From NCBI GenBank assembly GCA_018396395.1, contig JAGTQN010000004.1, forward strand, positions 6,151 to 38,000: DNA of 31,850 bases, written 5' to 3'. Position numbers and translations under genes: made by a program. This document shows, piece by piece, positions 24,104 to 31,850 of this stretch (position 1 is the first letter of the stretch; each line of letters starts with the position of its first letter). Below the pieces are notes generated by a model that did not search any database, was not told the origin of the DNA, and saw only the letters and a program-made list of their open reading frames with translations. This stretch comes from Candidatus Bathyarchaeota archaeon (GTDB lineage Archaea; Thermoproteota; CALKCG01; B24; JAGTQN01).

Positions 24104-24653
24104 AAGGCTCCCCTCTAAAGGGTTCACTAGCCATATAAAAATGATTTCGATCCGGTATTATTACTTTTCCCAATGCCTTTGCTTGACCTACATAAATAAT
24201 CCTTCGCTAATAGAGTTGGCGTTGCATCCCTCTTTTCATAGTCCTTATTTCATATCCCAAGTTGCCATATTCCCTATCCTAGCTCGCAAGCTCTAGGTTT
24301 TTCCCTTTGCTACGGCCAAATAAAGGATGTCGAACTGTTAGGAATCATTTCCGTAGATCTGAAGTTTTTCACAGTAACAACTATCGTACGATGCCTTTTA
24401 TTCCCTTTCCCTGAGGGGCTTATGAAAGGCATAGTAGAAGACAAGGGTTTCTAGAGGCTAAAAAATCACAGTGGTTCCGCGAGTTCCTAAGAATTCTCGA
24501 TTGATGGGAAATCCCCATGAAGATAGGAATATTGAGGCATAGAGGAGTTATTTGGAGCAGAGGATCCTATAGATGGCTAGCATTGGACCAAGTCATAAGT
24601 AATAAAAAAAGATTGTGGTTAAGGCTCGGAAGCCATACTATACTATACTATAG
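24104..24653. other. Intergenic region with possible mobile-element debris
   Basis: No intact gene. The right part (about 24338-24620, plus strand) holds phrases that resemble the C-terminal half of an IS110 transposase (described separately). The left part is AT-rich and holds the promoter region of the small protein. Confidence 0.4.
24338..24620 (+). pseudogene. Possible IS110 transposase C-terminal remnant
   Basis: On the plus strand the conceptual reading gives FFTVTTIV (compare the IS110 FTAxxIxAEIGD block). About 150 bases later RGVIWSRGSYRWLALDQV resembles the conserved RxGxxxxRGSRWLRWALVQA block of the Transposase_20 domain. The frames are broken, and the orientation is opposite to the N-terminal remnant at 23.1-23.5 kb. 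Similarity is by eye and short. Confidence 0.35.
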
Positions 24654-27632
24654 CTAAGCTAATGGTGGGTCTCTAGGTTTCGGTACCGAAGCCTTCAACC
24701 TCGTAAGAAGGGTAGCCAAGGCCAAGGCGCCCAAAGTTGCTGAGATGCCTAAGGTTGCGAGGACGAATGCACCTGAAGACGCCATCATGATTACAGGCGA
24801 AAGGCAGGCTTCTCCGATGGCGATCGAAGTTACACTGGCGATCCAGGCTGCAAAAAGAATCTTCCATATCTTCGATTCGGCTAGCCTTCTCAACCGTTGG
24901 GAGGTGATGATGGGTATCGTAAGGATTGGACTGAAGTAGACGAAACCTATGAGGCTACTGGCTACGAGCCCCGCCATTATGACTCCCAATTCGTTGTTGA
25001 AGCTGAAAAGCCCGTAGGTCGAGGCAGAAAGGTGGAGGATCCCCATCAAGGGGTATAGAATCGTCTTCGAAACAGACCTAGCCAATGAATTTTCAGCTAT
25101 GAAGCTGGCTACACTGGGGCTGAAGGAGTAGTACCAGGCGTTGAAGAGCTCCATGAACTGGCTTCCAGCGAAGGTTGAGAGGACGATCCGATCCCTGAAG
25201 CCCCTCAGATACTGGACCTCTGGTGTCAACTCCGAGCCGTACGTCGCCGTCGCGATTATGCATAGGCCCTTCTCCTTCACAGTAAAGGCTACTGCTGAGC
25301 TTGTGGAAGCCCCATGGGTTCCGCTACCTGACCAGCTGGCAGTCACGCTCCACGAGCCCTTAGGCGATGGATTCCATGTATCCGTATAGGCTCCCGCAGG
25401 AGTCGATGTAACGGTTCTGTTGAGAATCGTCCCGTCGGGCTTCCTGTAGCTCAATATCACGGTCACGGAACCTGGTGATGGCGTTATGGAGCCTGAAACG
25501 GTTATCGCGTTGCCTTCAGTTATCTCAGCCTTGGAAACGGATATCGAGATCGTCGTACCTACCTTAGTAACGGTGAAGACTGCCGTTGGTGAGGTTGCTC
25601 CAAGGTACTGGTCGTTGCCAAGCCACGAGGCTTCGACCCTCCATAGACCAACTTGGTCGGGAGTATACTCGTGATGATAGCTACCGTTCTCATAGGTTTT
25701 GACGGACTCTGTGAATTGGGAGCCATCTGGCTTTTCGTACTTCAGGGAGACTGTTATGTTGGGTAAGGCTGGCGTTATAAGCCCCATAATCCTCACTTTT
25801 CCGCCATACGGTAACGATGCGGGAGCCAGGCTGCATGTGATCGAGGTTGGGGTTTTTGGAGGTTTCGTAACCGTAAGGGTAACGATTCCTGACTCAGCGG
25901 GCTCATACTCTTCATCGCCTGGCCACATTGCTTTGAACCTATACGTTCCCTCCTCCATAGCCCTATAGGCATGGCTATAGGCTCCATCAACTAGGGTCAG
26001 CTCCGCCAGCTCAGTATAGGCTCCTCCATTCTTTGAGACTTTAAGGGAAACCTTGCCTGGCCTCGAGGGCGTGAGGCTGCCACTTAGGGTCACCCTTTCG
26101 CCAACGTAGGCCGATTCCTTGGATATGCTAAGGGATAGGGTCGCAACCTTCTTGATCGTAAGGCCCAAGACCCGCCCCCTTAGGATCCCTGAAGGGACCC
26201 TTGGAAGGACGAAGTCTACACCCGAAGTGATCTTTCCAGCCTCGCCTTGGACGGCCCTGGTTTCCTCCTCATAGCCCGGCATACGGGCAGATACGTTCAA
26301 TAGAGCCTTCGTAACCCCCACGGGTAGCTTGACAGTAAGCTCGTATCGCCCCTCCTCGTCTGTCGAGGTCGTAAAGCCTTCGCTACGAACTGTGACCCCC
26401 TCCAAGGGTTTACCTTGGCTATCCGTTACCTTACCAGCCACGATGCACCAAGGTCGCCTAATACCTGGAAGGATAATCTTTACGTCCCTTGTCTCCTTAC
26501 CAGCTTCCACATCCACCTCGTCTGGCGAATAGCCGTACAGATCCTCCGCGAAGGCCATCACCATGTAGGTTCCTGTTGCGAGGCCCGATTCTATCCTGAA
26601 GGTGCCATCGTACCTCGTTATGTTAAAGCCAAAGTACCCGTAGTCCGAGGTGGCTATGACAGTGGCGTTAGGTGCTGGAGTCTGATCGCTATAAACCACA
26701 AGCCCAGATATTATTCCAGATTTTTCCAGTTCGAAGTCCACATTGCCAGTCTCCTCCCCCGCCCTAACCTCAACAACCTTTGCATCCGTGATCTTCCATA
26801 CATAGCCCTTTGGGAAAAGCAGGGTTACATTATAGGTTCCAGAAGCCAAGTTGTTGGCTATCTTGTACTTTCCATCGCTACCGGTAACTCCAAAGAAGCC
26901 ATATGTATCGTCGGGCTGAAGGGCAAGGACGATGACTCCTGGGATAGGGTTTCCCGTTTCCTTCTCCTTCACCATGCCTGATATAATTCCCGATCTGCCC
27001 AGCTTCACCTCAATTCCTGTCGTCTCCTGTCCCTGAACGACCTTTACGCCCGTTACTTCTCCCGTCGTGTAGCCCTCGGCGAAGATGGCCCCTCCACGGA
27101 GGATGGGTACACCCATCTGGAAGCCAATACCTCCATAGGAGAAGGCTGAGGCCAAAATCTTGTATGTGCCACTCTCTAGATCCGTGTCAAAGGTAAAGGT
27201 TCCATCCGTTCCTGTGACAGAAACATTCTTAATGACTGTATCGAGGATTATGCTAACTACAGCCCCTGAAATGGGCTCACCGTCCGGACCCACTACCCTT
27301 CCCTTAACGATTCCTGAGGGCTCAAGGGTTATATCGCCAAGGTTGGTTTCCGTTGAGGCTTTTATGACAACATCGGTCAATACCTTCGAAAGATAGCCCC
27401 TCGAGCTTACGCAAACCGTATAGCTGCCATCTCCCAAGCCTTCTGTTATGATAAAGGCTCCATCGGAACCGCTCATCGCTAGGGCAAAGCCGTTATATCC
27501 CTCAACCGTGATCGTAGCTCCGATAAGGGGTTTTGTAGTTTGAGCTGAAGGGATTTGTGTGAAAGGTGAAAGCAGAAGCGCCAGAATAAGCGTTATCAAA
27601 TTGAGGATTAGAAGATCCTTAACTCTCTTCAA
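24654..27632 (-). CDS. Large surface protein with carboxypeptidase-regulatory-like and Ig-like repeats and CFI-box
   Basis: 992 residues. Signal peptide about 1-31 (hydrophobic LILNLITLILALLL, then PSAQT). Residues about 35-480 form five repeats of the carboxypeptidase regulatory-like type, each carrying a GSDGxF- or GTDGTF-like turn, SGTYxV and SGIVKGRV-like strands. Three Ig-like domains follow (about 497-783), marked by SYVGERVTLSGSLTP-like phrases. A CFI-box begins at Cys791 (CIIATATYGSELTPEVQYLR, then FRDRIVLSTFAGSQ), then three or four C-terminal TM segments (about 884-977). It is therefore exported and probably anchored with the repeats outside. Start TTG. It follows the two other envelope genes on the same strand, 97 bp after the second. 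Likely an adhesin or S-layer-associated stalk; no catalytic domain is visible. Confidence 0.8.
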   Translation of the reverse strand: MKRVKDLLILNLITLILALLLSPFTQIPSAQTTKPLIGATITVEGYNGFALAMSGSDGAFIITEGLGDGSYTVCVSSRGYLSKVLTDVVIKASTETNLGDITLEPSGIVKGRVVGPDGEPISGAVVSIILDTVIKNVSVTGTDGTFTFDTDLESGTYKILASAFSYGGIGFQMGVPILRGGAIFAEGYTTGEVTGVKVVQGQETTGIEVKLGRSGIISGMVKEKETGNPIPGVIVLALQPDDTYGFFGVTGSDGKYKIANNLASGTYNVTLLFPKGYVWKITDAKVVEVRAGEETGNVDFELEKSGIISGLVVYSDQTPAPNATVIATSDYGYFGFNITRYDGTFRIESGLATGTYMVMAFAEDLYGYSPDEVDVEAGKETRDVKIILPGIRRPWCIVAGKVTDSQGKPLEGVTVRSEGFTTSTDEEGRYELTVKLPVGVTKALLNVSARMPGYEEETRAVQGEAGKITSGVDFVLPRVPSGILRGRVLGLTIKKVATLSLSISKESAYVGERVTLSGSLTPSRPGKVSLKVSKNGGAYTELAELTLVDGAYSHAYRAMEEGTYRFKAMWPGDEEYEPAESGIVTLTVTKPPKTPTSITCSLAPASLPYGGKVRIMGLITPALPNITVSLKYEKPDGSQFTESVKTYENGSYHHEYTPDQVGLWRVEASWLGNDQYLGATSPTAVFTVTKVGTTISISVSKAEITEGNAITVSGSITPSPGSVTVILSYRKPDGTILNRTVTSTPAGAYTDTWNPSPKGSWSVTASWSGSGTHGASTSSAVAFTVKEKGLCIIATATYGSELTPEVQYLRGFRDRIVLSTFAGSQFMELFNAWYYSFSPSVASFIAENSLARSVSKTILYPLMGILHLSASTYGLFSFNNELGVIMAGLVASSLIGFVYFSPILTIPIITSQRLRRLAESKIWKILFAAWIASVTSIAIGEACLSPVIMMASSGAFVLATLGISATLGALALATLLTRLKASVPKPRDPPLA

Positions 27633-27729
27633 TTTTCCATCGATTTTATTTATCCAATGCTATTAATTAAAATTTATGGGCCTCATGATTTCCATTGTAA
27701 GAAGATTATTCGATTGGTTCTCTTTCCAA

Positions 27730-28194
27730 CTATTCTTTTTCTAAGGAAGTTTCTCTCTTCTTCTCACCCTCACTCTCTTTCGCCTTCTCCCAGCTACTAG
27801 CCAGGAAGATCGATGCTAGGAACTCTAGAAGGAGGGCTGCTCCTCCAACCACAATCAAAAGCATTACAGTCGAAGAATACTCGTATGGATAGTCGTACTT
27901 GAGGATCCCGAGGACGAGGAAGCTCACCGAGGATACGAAGGTTGAGAAGCCTAGGAGACATGATGCCAAGCCCATCAAGTAGCCTTCTCGGAATCCCTTG
28001 TTCAGGAGGGGAATGGAAGCCAAGGCCAAAAGGGCCGAAGCCATGTAAAAGCCTGATATGGCTCCGATGATAAGCTTGGCTGTCCAGTAGGGTGAAAGGA
28101 TCATCATAACCATTATCGTGGCAGAGGGTATGAGTAAAGCAATTCCAAGCATTGCGAGGATAACCATAGAGGCATAGATTCCCTTGGCCTTCAA
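27730..28194 (-). CDS. Four-TM membrane protein of unknown function
   Basis: 154 residues with four strong hydrophobic helices (about 8-32, 38-62, 73-97 and 107-131) and a charged, Glu/Lys-rich C-terminal tail of 20 residues. No family recognised. The start TTG overlaps the TGA stop of the upstream gene in the form TTGA, so translation is coupled; it is thus part of the same unit as the 361-residue exported protein. Probably an accessory membrane partner of the surface proteins. Confidence 0.7.
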   Translation of the reverse strand: MKAKGIYASMVILAMLGIALLIPSATIMVMMILSPYWTAKLIIGAISGFYMASALLALASIPLLNKGFREGYLMGLASCLLGFSTFVSSVSFLVLGILKYDYPYEYSSTVMLLIVVGGAALLLEFLASIFLASSWEKAKESEGEKKRETSLEKE

Positions 28195-29276
28195 TTCCCA
28201 AGCCTCCCATAAGCCTTAGCATAGCATAGCCCTAGGATAGCTAAGGCTGCCAAAACCGGGGCAAAGAAGGCGATGAGGGGCTTAAGGTTCTCTAAGGAAA
28301 AGCCTATTTCCAAGCGTAAGTCGGCCTTTAGGCTTCCGAGGCTTCCCTTCCACATTAGGACAGTAAGCCAAATCGATTCAAGGCCTTGGAAGGGCTTCAA
28401 AAGGCTTCCGCCCATATCCCCGATCTTCGATAGCCCTACGCTATCCTCAAAGACGATTCTGAAACCAGAGTTTTCCAAGGATTCTGGCTTAATCTTTTCT
28501 TCCGTAATGAGGAAAAGGGTGATCTGGCTGTAGCTATCAATAAGGCTGGAGATCCTTAGGGGATAGTAGAGCTTTTTGGATTGGAACTTATAGATGAGGG
28601 GCTTAACAGTCTTTGCCTCAACTCCGATGTTTACTATGTCGAATACGAAATAGGTGAAGCCTTCGGTTATATAATCCTTCGCAACTTCCTTAAGCAACCC
28701 AAGCCAACGGCTCTCTGGAGGAGATAGCCCCTTCTCTTCCGTGTATCTTGTCGCCCAAGATATGAGTCCCTCGGCTCCGTCAGCCTTCACTACTGTAATG
28801 TCGTGGGGACCGATGGTCTCTTGGAAAATGATCTGGACGCCCTGCCTCACATCTTGGGAAGCCCTTCCATAGATGGGAGTCTTCGCCATCCCAAGTTCTG
28901 CGATATCCGATAGCCTTTGAAAAACCTCAAAATCACCTTCCTCGATTTCGGGCATAGAAGGAAGAGGAAGGATCTCTAGAGCCTTAGCAGAGTTTTTCGG
29001 AGCGTTGGAATCGTCAAGGCCTTCGATACCAGCATACCTGAAGATCTGGAGGCTTGATGATAGGATGAGGACCTCATCGCCATTCCTCCAAGCAATGGCG
29101 GCCACCTGTCCCTGCTGGTATATCATGACATCGTCTATAGGCAATACGCCCCTATCGCCTAAGGCAGGATGCGGGCTCAAGATTGGAAGGGCAAAGGTGA
29201 GGAAGAGGGTGAGAATGAAAACCCTATCGACCTTCATACCCATATTCGTATTCATATTCAGCCAAATAATTCTCAT
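28191..29276 (-). CDS. Exported membrane-anchored protein of unknown function
   Basis: 361 residues. Signal peptide within the first 40 residues (VFILTLFLTFALPILSPHPA, then LGDRG) and one C-terminal TM helix (LIAFFAPVLAALAILGLCYA), so most of it lies outside the membrane with the C terminus at the membrane. The middle is a mixed beta protein without a known motif; no family recognised. Alternative starts exist at codons 8, 12 and 14 (all ATG); none has a clear Shine-Dalgarno sequence, so the first ATG is kept. First gene of the three-gene envelope module. Confidence 0.7.
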   Translation of the reverse strand: MRIIWLNMNTNMGMKVDRVFILTLFLTFALPILSPHPALGDRGVLPIDDVMIYQQGQVAAIAWRNGDEVLILSSSLQIFRYAGIEGLDDSNAPKNSAKALEILPLPSMPEIEEGDFEVFQRLSDIAELGMAKTPIYGRASQDVRQGVQIIFQETIGPHDITVVKADGAEGLISWATRYTEEKGLSPPESRWLGLLKEVAKDYITEGFTYFVFDIVNIGVEAKTVKPLIYKFQSKKLYYPLRISSLIDSYSQITLFLITEEKIKPESLENSGFRIVFEDSVGLSKIGDMGGSLLKPFQGLESIWLTVLMWKGSLGSLKADLRLEIGFSLENLKPLIAFFAPVLAALAILGLCYAKAYGRLGN

Positions 29277-29524
29277 TCGATTGTAATAAACTGCATATAC
29301 TGGAAAGGACTTAAAGCCACCTTGTCATCTTGAACAAACAACAGCCATAAAAGCTCAAGTAAGTATCGACCCCTCCAGCCCTCCATCTAAGCCAGAGGTT
29401 CGCTGGAAAGGATTCCATGAATAGAGATACGATAAGAAGAGGGCAGGCATGTGCTTACAAAATCCTAATGAGGGCTCAATGCCTAGCTCCTTCATCATAC
29501 AGGGAAGAACCCGTCTAAAACATC

Positions 29525-29533
29525 TTTATAAAC
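29525..29533 (+). promoter_or_regulatory. TATA-like box of the aminotransferase gene
   Basis: TTTATAAAC, about 40-50 bp upstream of the TTG start, fits an archaeal TATA box. AAGGTGAT at 29562-29569 is the matching Shine-Dalgarno sequence. Confidence 0.45.
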
Positions 29534-29573
29534 TCCCCATGAAGTTAGCATAGGGAAGTCCAAGGTGATCCCT

Positions 29574-30716
29574 TTGAATCAGAGAAGGTACTTAATGATT
29601 ACGGGGCCAACGGAGGTTTCGGAAAGGGTTCTGAGGGCCTTCATGAGACCAGCAGTAAACCATCTAAACCCGAAGTTTGCCGAAGATATGGATGAAACGG
29701 ATGAATTGCTCAGGAAGATCTTCCAAACGAAGAATGAGATCGTCTATTTTCCAGGCTCTGGGCGTTGCGGCCTCGAGGCCGCAGCCCTAAGCATCTTGGA
29801 GCCCGGCGATAAGGCCCTAGTCGTCCACAATGGCGTCTTCTGCCGAATGAACAGGGATATCATCAAATGCGTCGGGGGGGGATGCGGAAACCGTAGACTT
29901 CGACTGGAGAAGGGCGGCGGATCCCAAGGTTGTCGAAGAACGAGTCGTTAAGGAGGACTACAAGCTCTCGTGGTCGTCCACAGCGAGACCTCCACAGGCG
30001 TCCTGAACCCCATCAAGGAGCTTGGAGAAGTAGCCAAGAGGAATGGGCTTCTGTACATGGTGGATGCCATATCTTCAGCCGGTGGAGTCGACATAAGGAC
30101 CGATGATTGGGGCATAGATCTCCTCATAACTGGCTCCCAGAAGTGCCTAGGATGCCTACCAGGAATGGCCATCATAGCCGTAAGCCCTAGGGCCTTCGAA
30201 ACCATGGAAGCCAGAAAGACTCCGGCGAGGAGCTTCGCCTTCAATCTCTATAAATGGAAGCTCATGTGGGTCCCTAAGGAAAGGGGAGGGAAGGTCATAT
30301 GGGGATTCAGGAGACAGCCGATTACTATGGCTACCCATATGGTCTACGCCCTGAACGAAGCCTGTAAGGAAGTCCTCGAGGAGGGATTGGAAGCCCGCTT
30401 CCATCGCCATCTAGAAGTGGGAAGGATGCTAAGGGCTGGAATTCGAGAATTAGGGCTTGAAATCTTCTGCGCCAAGGAGGAGGATGCCTCGCCTACCATT
30501 ACGGGCGTCATACCTCCAGAGGGGATTAGGGACCGGGAGCTGAGGGAAATCATGTTGAAGAAGCATAACGTGGAGGTTGCCGGGGGAATGGAGGAGCTTT
30601 CAGGGAAGATGTTCAGGATCGGCCATATGGCTAACACGGCTGACGAAGCCCATGTCCTCGTAACCCTCAAGGCCCTTGAAGAAGCCCTAAAGGAGAGGGG
30701 CTATAGGCGAGCCTAG
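29574..30716 (+). pseudogene. Class V aminotransferase with two compensating frameshifts
   Basis: Conceptually one protein of about 380 residues of the alanine/serine-glyoxylate aminotransferase group (PLP). MITGPTEVSERVLRAFMRPA is the family start, VVHSETSTGVLNP and MVDAISSAGG (PLP-contacting Asp) follow, and the PLP Schiff-base lysine lies in TGSQKCL. The frame is broken twice. An 8-G run at 29876-29883 has one base too many (seven would read CVGGDAETVDFDWRRAAD), and near 29958-29964 one base is missing (CTCCTC would read KLLVVVHSETS). Between them about 85 bases are out of phase, so as given the gene ends at 29951. One lesion is in a homopolymer and the two compensate, so sequencing or assembly error is quite possible; the gene may be intact. 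Start TTG with GGTGAT upstream. Confidence 0.8.
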
Positions 30717-30756
30717 GCTAGAGAAACGGAAGCGAAGCCCAGCTCAGGATAAATCG

Positions 30757-30804
30757 AGGTTACGTAAATTACCTTTGTACGATTTAACGAAACCTACGTA
30801 ACCT
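30757..30804. repeat. Inverted repeat between convergent genes
   Basis: AGGTTACGTA (30757-30766) and its exact reverse complement TACGTAACCT (30795-30804) with a 28-base spacer, lying between the 3' ends of the aminotransferase and the M20 peptidase. It could form a hairpin shared by both transcripts, or be a protein-binding site. Confidence 0.5.
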
Positions 30805-30869
30805 AACATAGCCCGCATAGCCTACCCAGCCTTTCCTAGTCGGGCTTATCCTTGGGCATCTGTGAGGTC

Positions 30870-31850
30870 CTAAAGGCATGCCTTAAGGGCTATTAAGGCA
30901 TATACCCTTGCCGCCTTTAGGACCTCATCCATCTCAACGTATTCGTTTGCTGCGTGGGCAAGCTCTAAATTCCCAGGCCCGAAGACCACCGTGGGAATGC
31001 CAGCATAGCCGACGAGGTCGCTCATCTCGCAGTTAGCCTCAAAGCCAGAGATGCCAGGATCAAAACCGCAGACAGCCTTTACGGCTTCCCTAGAGAAGGC
31101 TACGATGGGCTCCTTTGGCGAAGTTTCGGCTGCTGGGTTATCGTAGACGAATTCGATCTTCGCCTTAAAATCTGAATCCTTAGCCTCGAGCTCTTGGACG
31201 ATCGATAAGATCTCAGCCTTAACGCCCTCCAGCTTCTCGCCGGGAATGATACGCCTATCAACATGGATCCTGCAGGCATCGGGGACCATGTTGCGCTGAA
31301 TTCCTCCGTTTATCATCGTCACAGCAAGGGAGGGATTTCCCATCAAAGGATGCTCCCTCTTCCTAAGAATAGTCTCGTCAAAGGCCTCCAATCGAAGGAC
31401 GAGCCTTGCCATTTTATAGATCGCGTTTATGCCAAGCCAAGGTCTTCCAGCATGGGCAGCCTTTCCTAAGGCGGTGCATTCGATTCGACAGACGCCCTTA
31501 TCGGCGATGCAAACCTTAAGGCTCGTGGGCTCGCCAACCACAGCCATATCGGCCTTCAATCCCCTTTTGATGGCTTCCTGGACTCCGATGTGCCCCCTTT
31601 CCTCGCCAAAGGTCGCCAGAAGGATGAGGTCGTCCCGAAGCTCAAGCCCAGCTTGCTTAATGGCAATGAGGGCTTCAAGCATGGCGGCAAGGCTTCCCTT
31701 CGCATCGGCGCTACCCCTTCCGTAGAGCCTTCCATCCCTCAATTCACCTGAAAAAGGGTAACAGATCCACCGCTCTCCTTCTGGAACTGGAACGACATCC
31801 ATATGTCCTTCCAAGAGAAGTCTTTGTCTGCTACCATCACCCTCCTCGCT
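30870..31850 (-). CDS. M20 family peptidase/deacylase (ArgE/DapE/ACY1-like), partial
   Basis: The frame is open to the right edge, so the N terminus (probably 60-80 residues) is outside; about 326 residues are visible. Metal-ligand motifs: EGHMDVVP (His, Asp), GRGSADAKGSLAAM (bridging Asp), TFGEERGHIG (catalytic and metal Glu), GEPT (metal ligand), and LAHAANEYV near the C terminus (metal His). The dimerisation domain sits in between (about GKAAHAGRPWLGIN to NMVPDACRIHVDRR). These are di-zinc amidohydrolases acting on N-acyl amino acids or peptides; acetylornithine deacetylase, succinyl-diaminopimelate desuccinylase and the archaeal LysK/ArgE class cannot be told apart here. The dinuclear residues all look intact. 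Confidence 0.88.
   Translation of the reverse strand, partial: SEEGDGSRQRLLLEGHMDVVPVPEGERWICYPFSGELRDGRLYGRGSADAKGSLAAMLEALIAIKQAGLELRDDLILLATFGEERGHIGVQEAIKRGLKADMAVVGEPTSLKVCIADKGVCRIECTALGKAAHAGRPWLGINAIYKMARLVLRLEAFDETILRKREHPLMGNPSLAVTMINGGIQRNMVPDACRIHVDRRIIPGEKLEGVKAEILSIVQELEAKDSDFKAKIEFVYDNPAAETSPKEPIVAFSREAVKAVCGFDPGISGFEANCEMSDLVGYAGIPTVVFGPGNLELAHAANEYVEMDEVLKAARVYALIALKACL

Noticed and set aside
26415..26981. A 188-residue plus-strand ORF inside the large surface protein gene
   Set aside because: It is antisense to well-conserved repeat domains and its translation looks like a frame shadow.
27797..28222. A 141-residue minus-strand ORF overlapping the four-TM protein
   Set aside because: It is an alternative frame of the same strand without hydrophobic segments; the four-TM frame has coupling and membrane helices.
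29870..29970. Programmed frameshifting in the aminotransferase gene
   Set aside because: Two opposite shifts would be needed, no stimulatory structure is evident, and a homopolymer error plus a dinucleotide-repeat error explains the pattern more simply.
1..31850. CRISPR array, toxin-antitoxin or restriction system
   Set aside because: No regularly spaced direct repeats and no recognisable defence proteins in any frame I examined.

Overview
The window is archaeal chromosome, most likely from a thermophile of the TACK/crenarchaeal kind, though the sequence does not allow a species name. The evidence is an archaeal uL3-uL4-uL23-uL2 gene block, a stand-alone TrpB2-type tryptophan synthase beta chain, an archaeal-sized SpeD next to SpeE, a homocitrate-synthase-like enzyme with a C-terminal RAM domain, ComB, and TATA-like boxes (often close to TTTAAATATA) about 25-40 bp upstream of starts. 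Shine-Dalgarno sequences such as GAGGTGAT are strong, and TTG starts are common.

Layout. 0.2-8.1 kb: a two-domain alpha/beta hydrolase, a B12-type radical SAM protein, ComB, a half-length MFS protein translationally coupled to a Zn metalloprotease-like protein, and the RAM-tailed homocitrate/isopropylmalate-synthase family enzyme. 8.2-11.9 kb: an Lrp/AsnC regulator downstream of the L3-L4-L23-L2 ribosomal operon, which stops after L2; L4 carries an unusual G/E/K-rich N-terminal extension of about 88 residues. 12.1-13.1 kb: an AT-rich, broken aldo/keto reductase. 13.2-17.6 kb: TrpB2, a VIT1/CCC1-type metal transporter, a GNAT acetyltransferase and the speD-speE polyamine operon.

17.6-24.6 kb is a decay zone. 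It holds a frameshifted MarC gene, a GH4 glycosidase C-terminal remnant, an intact M55 D-aminopeptidase (DppA), a deleted and frameshifted M19 dipeptidase, an ABC ATPase with no visible permease, an 861-bp IS6-like element with perfect 15-bp terminal inverted repeats but a ruined transposase, a tRNA-Gly(CCC) with an unusual C33, two IS110-type transposase remnants and one small intact gene.

24.6-29.3 kb is a three-gene envelope module on the minus strand: a secreted, membrane-anchored protein; a four-TM protein; and a 992-residue surface protein with carboxypeptidase-regulatory-like repeats, Ig-like repeats, a CFI-box and C-terminal membrane segments. 29.5-31.85 kb: a class V aminotransferase carrying two compensating single-base indels, then an M20 peptidase/deacylase running off the right edge.

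How the genes relate: SpeD and SpeE form one polyamine pathway. Lrp plus the RAM-tailed synthase looks like an amino-acid-sensing biosynthetic pair. DppA with the dead M19 gene suggests a former D-peptide/dipeptide salvage cluster now collapsing. The most unusual items are the L4 extension, the truncated ribosomal operon, the envelope module, the C33 tRNA-Gly and the dense pseudogene/IS graveyard. I saw no CRISPR array or defence island.
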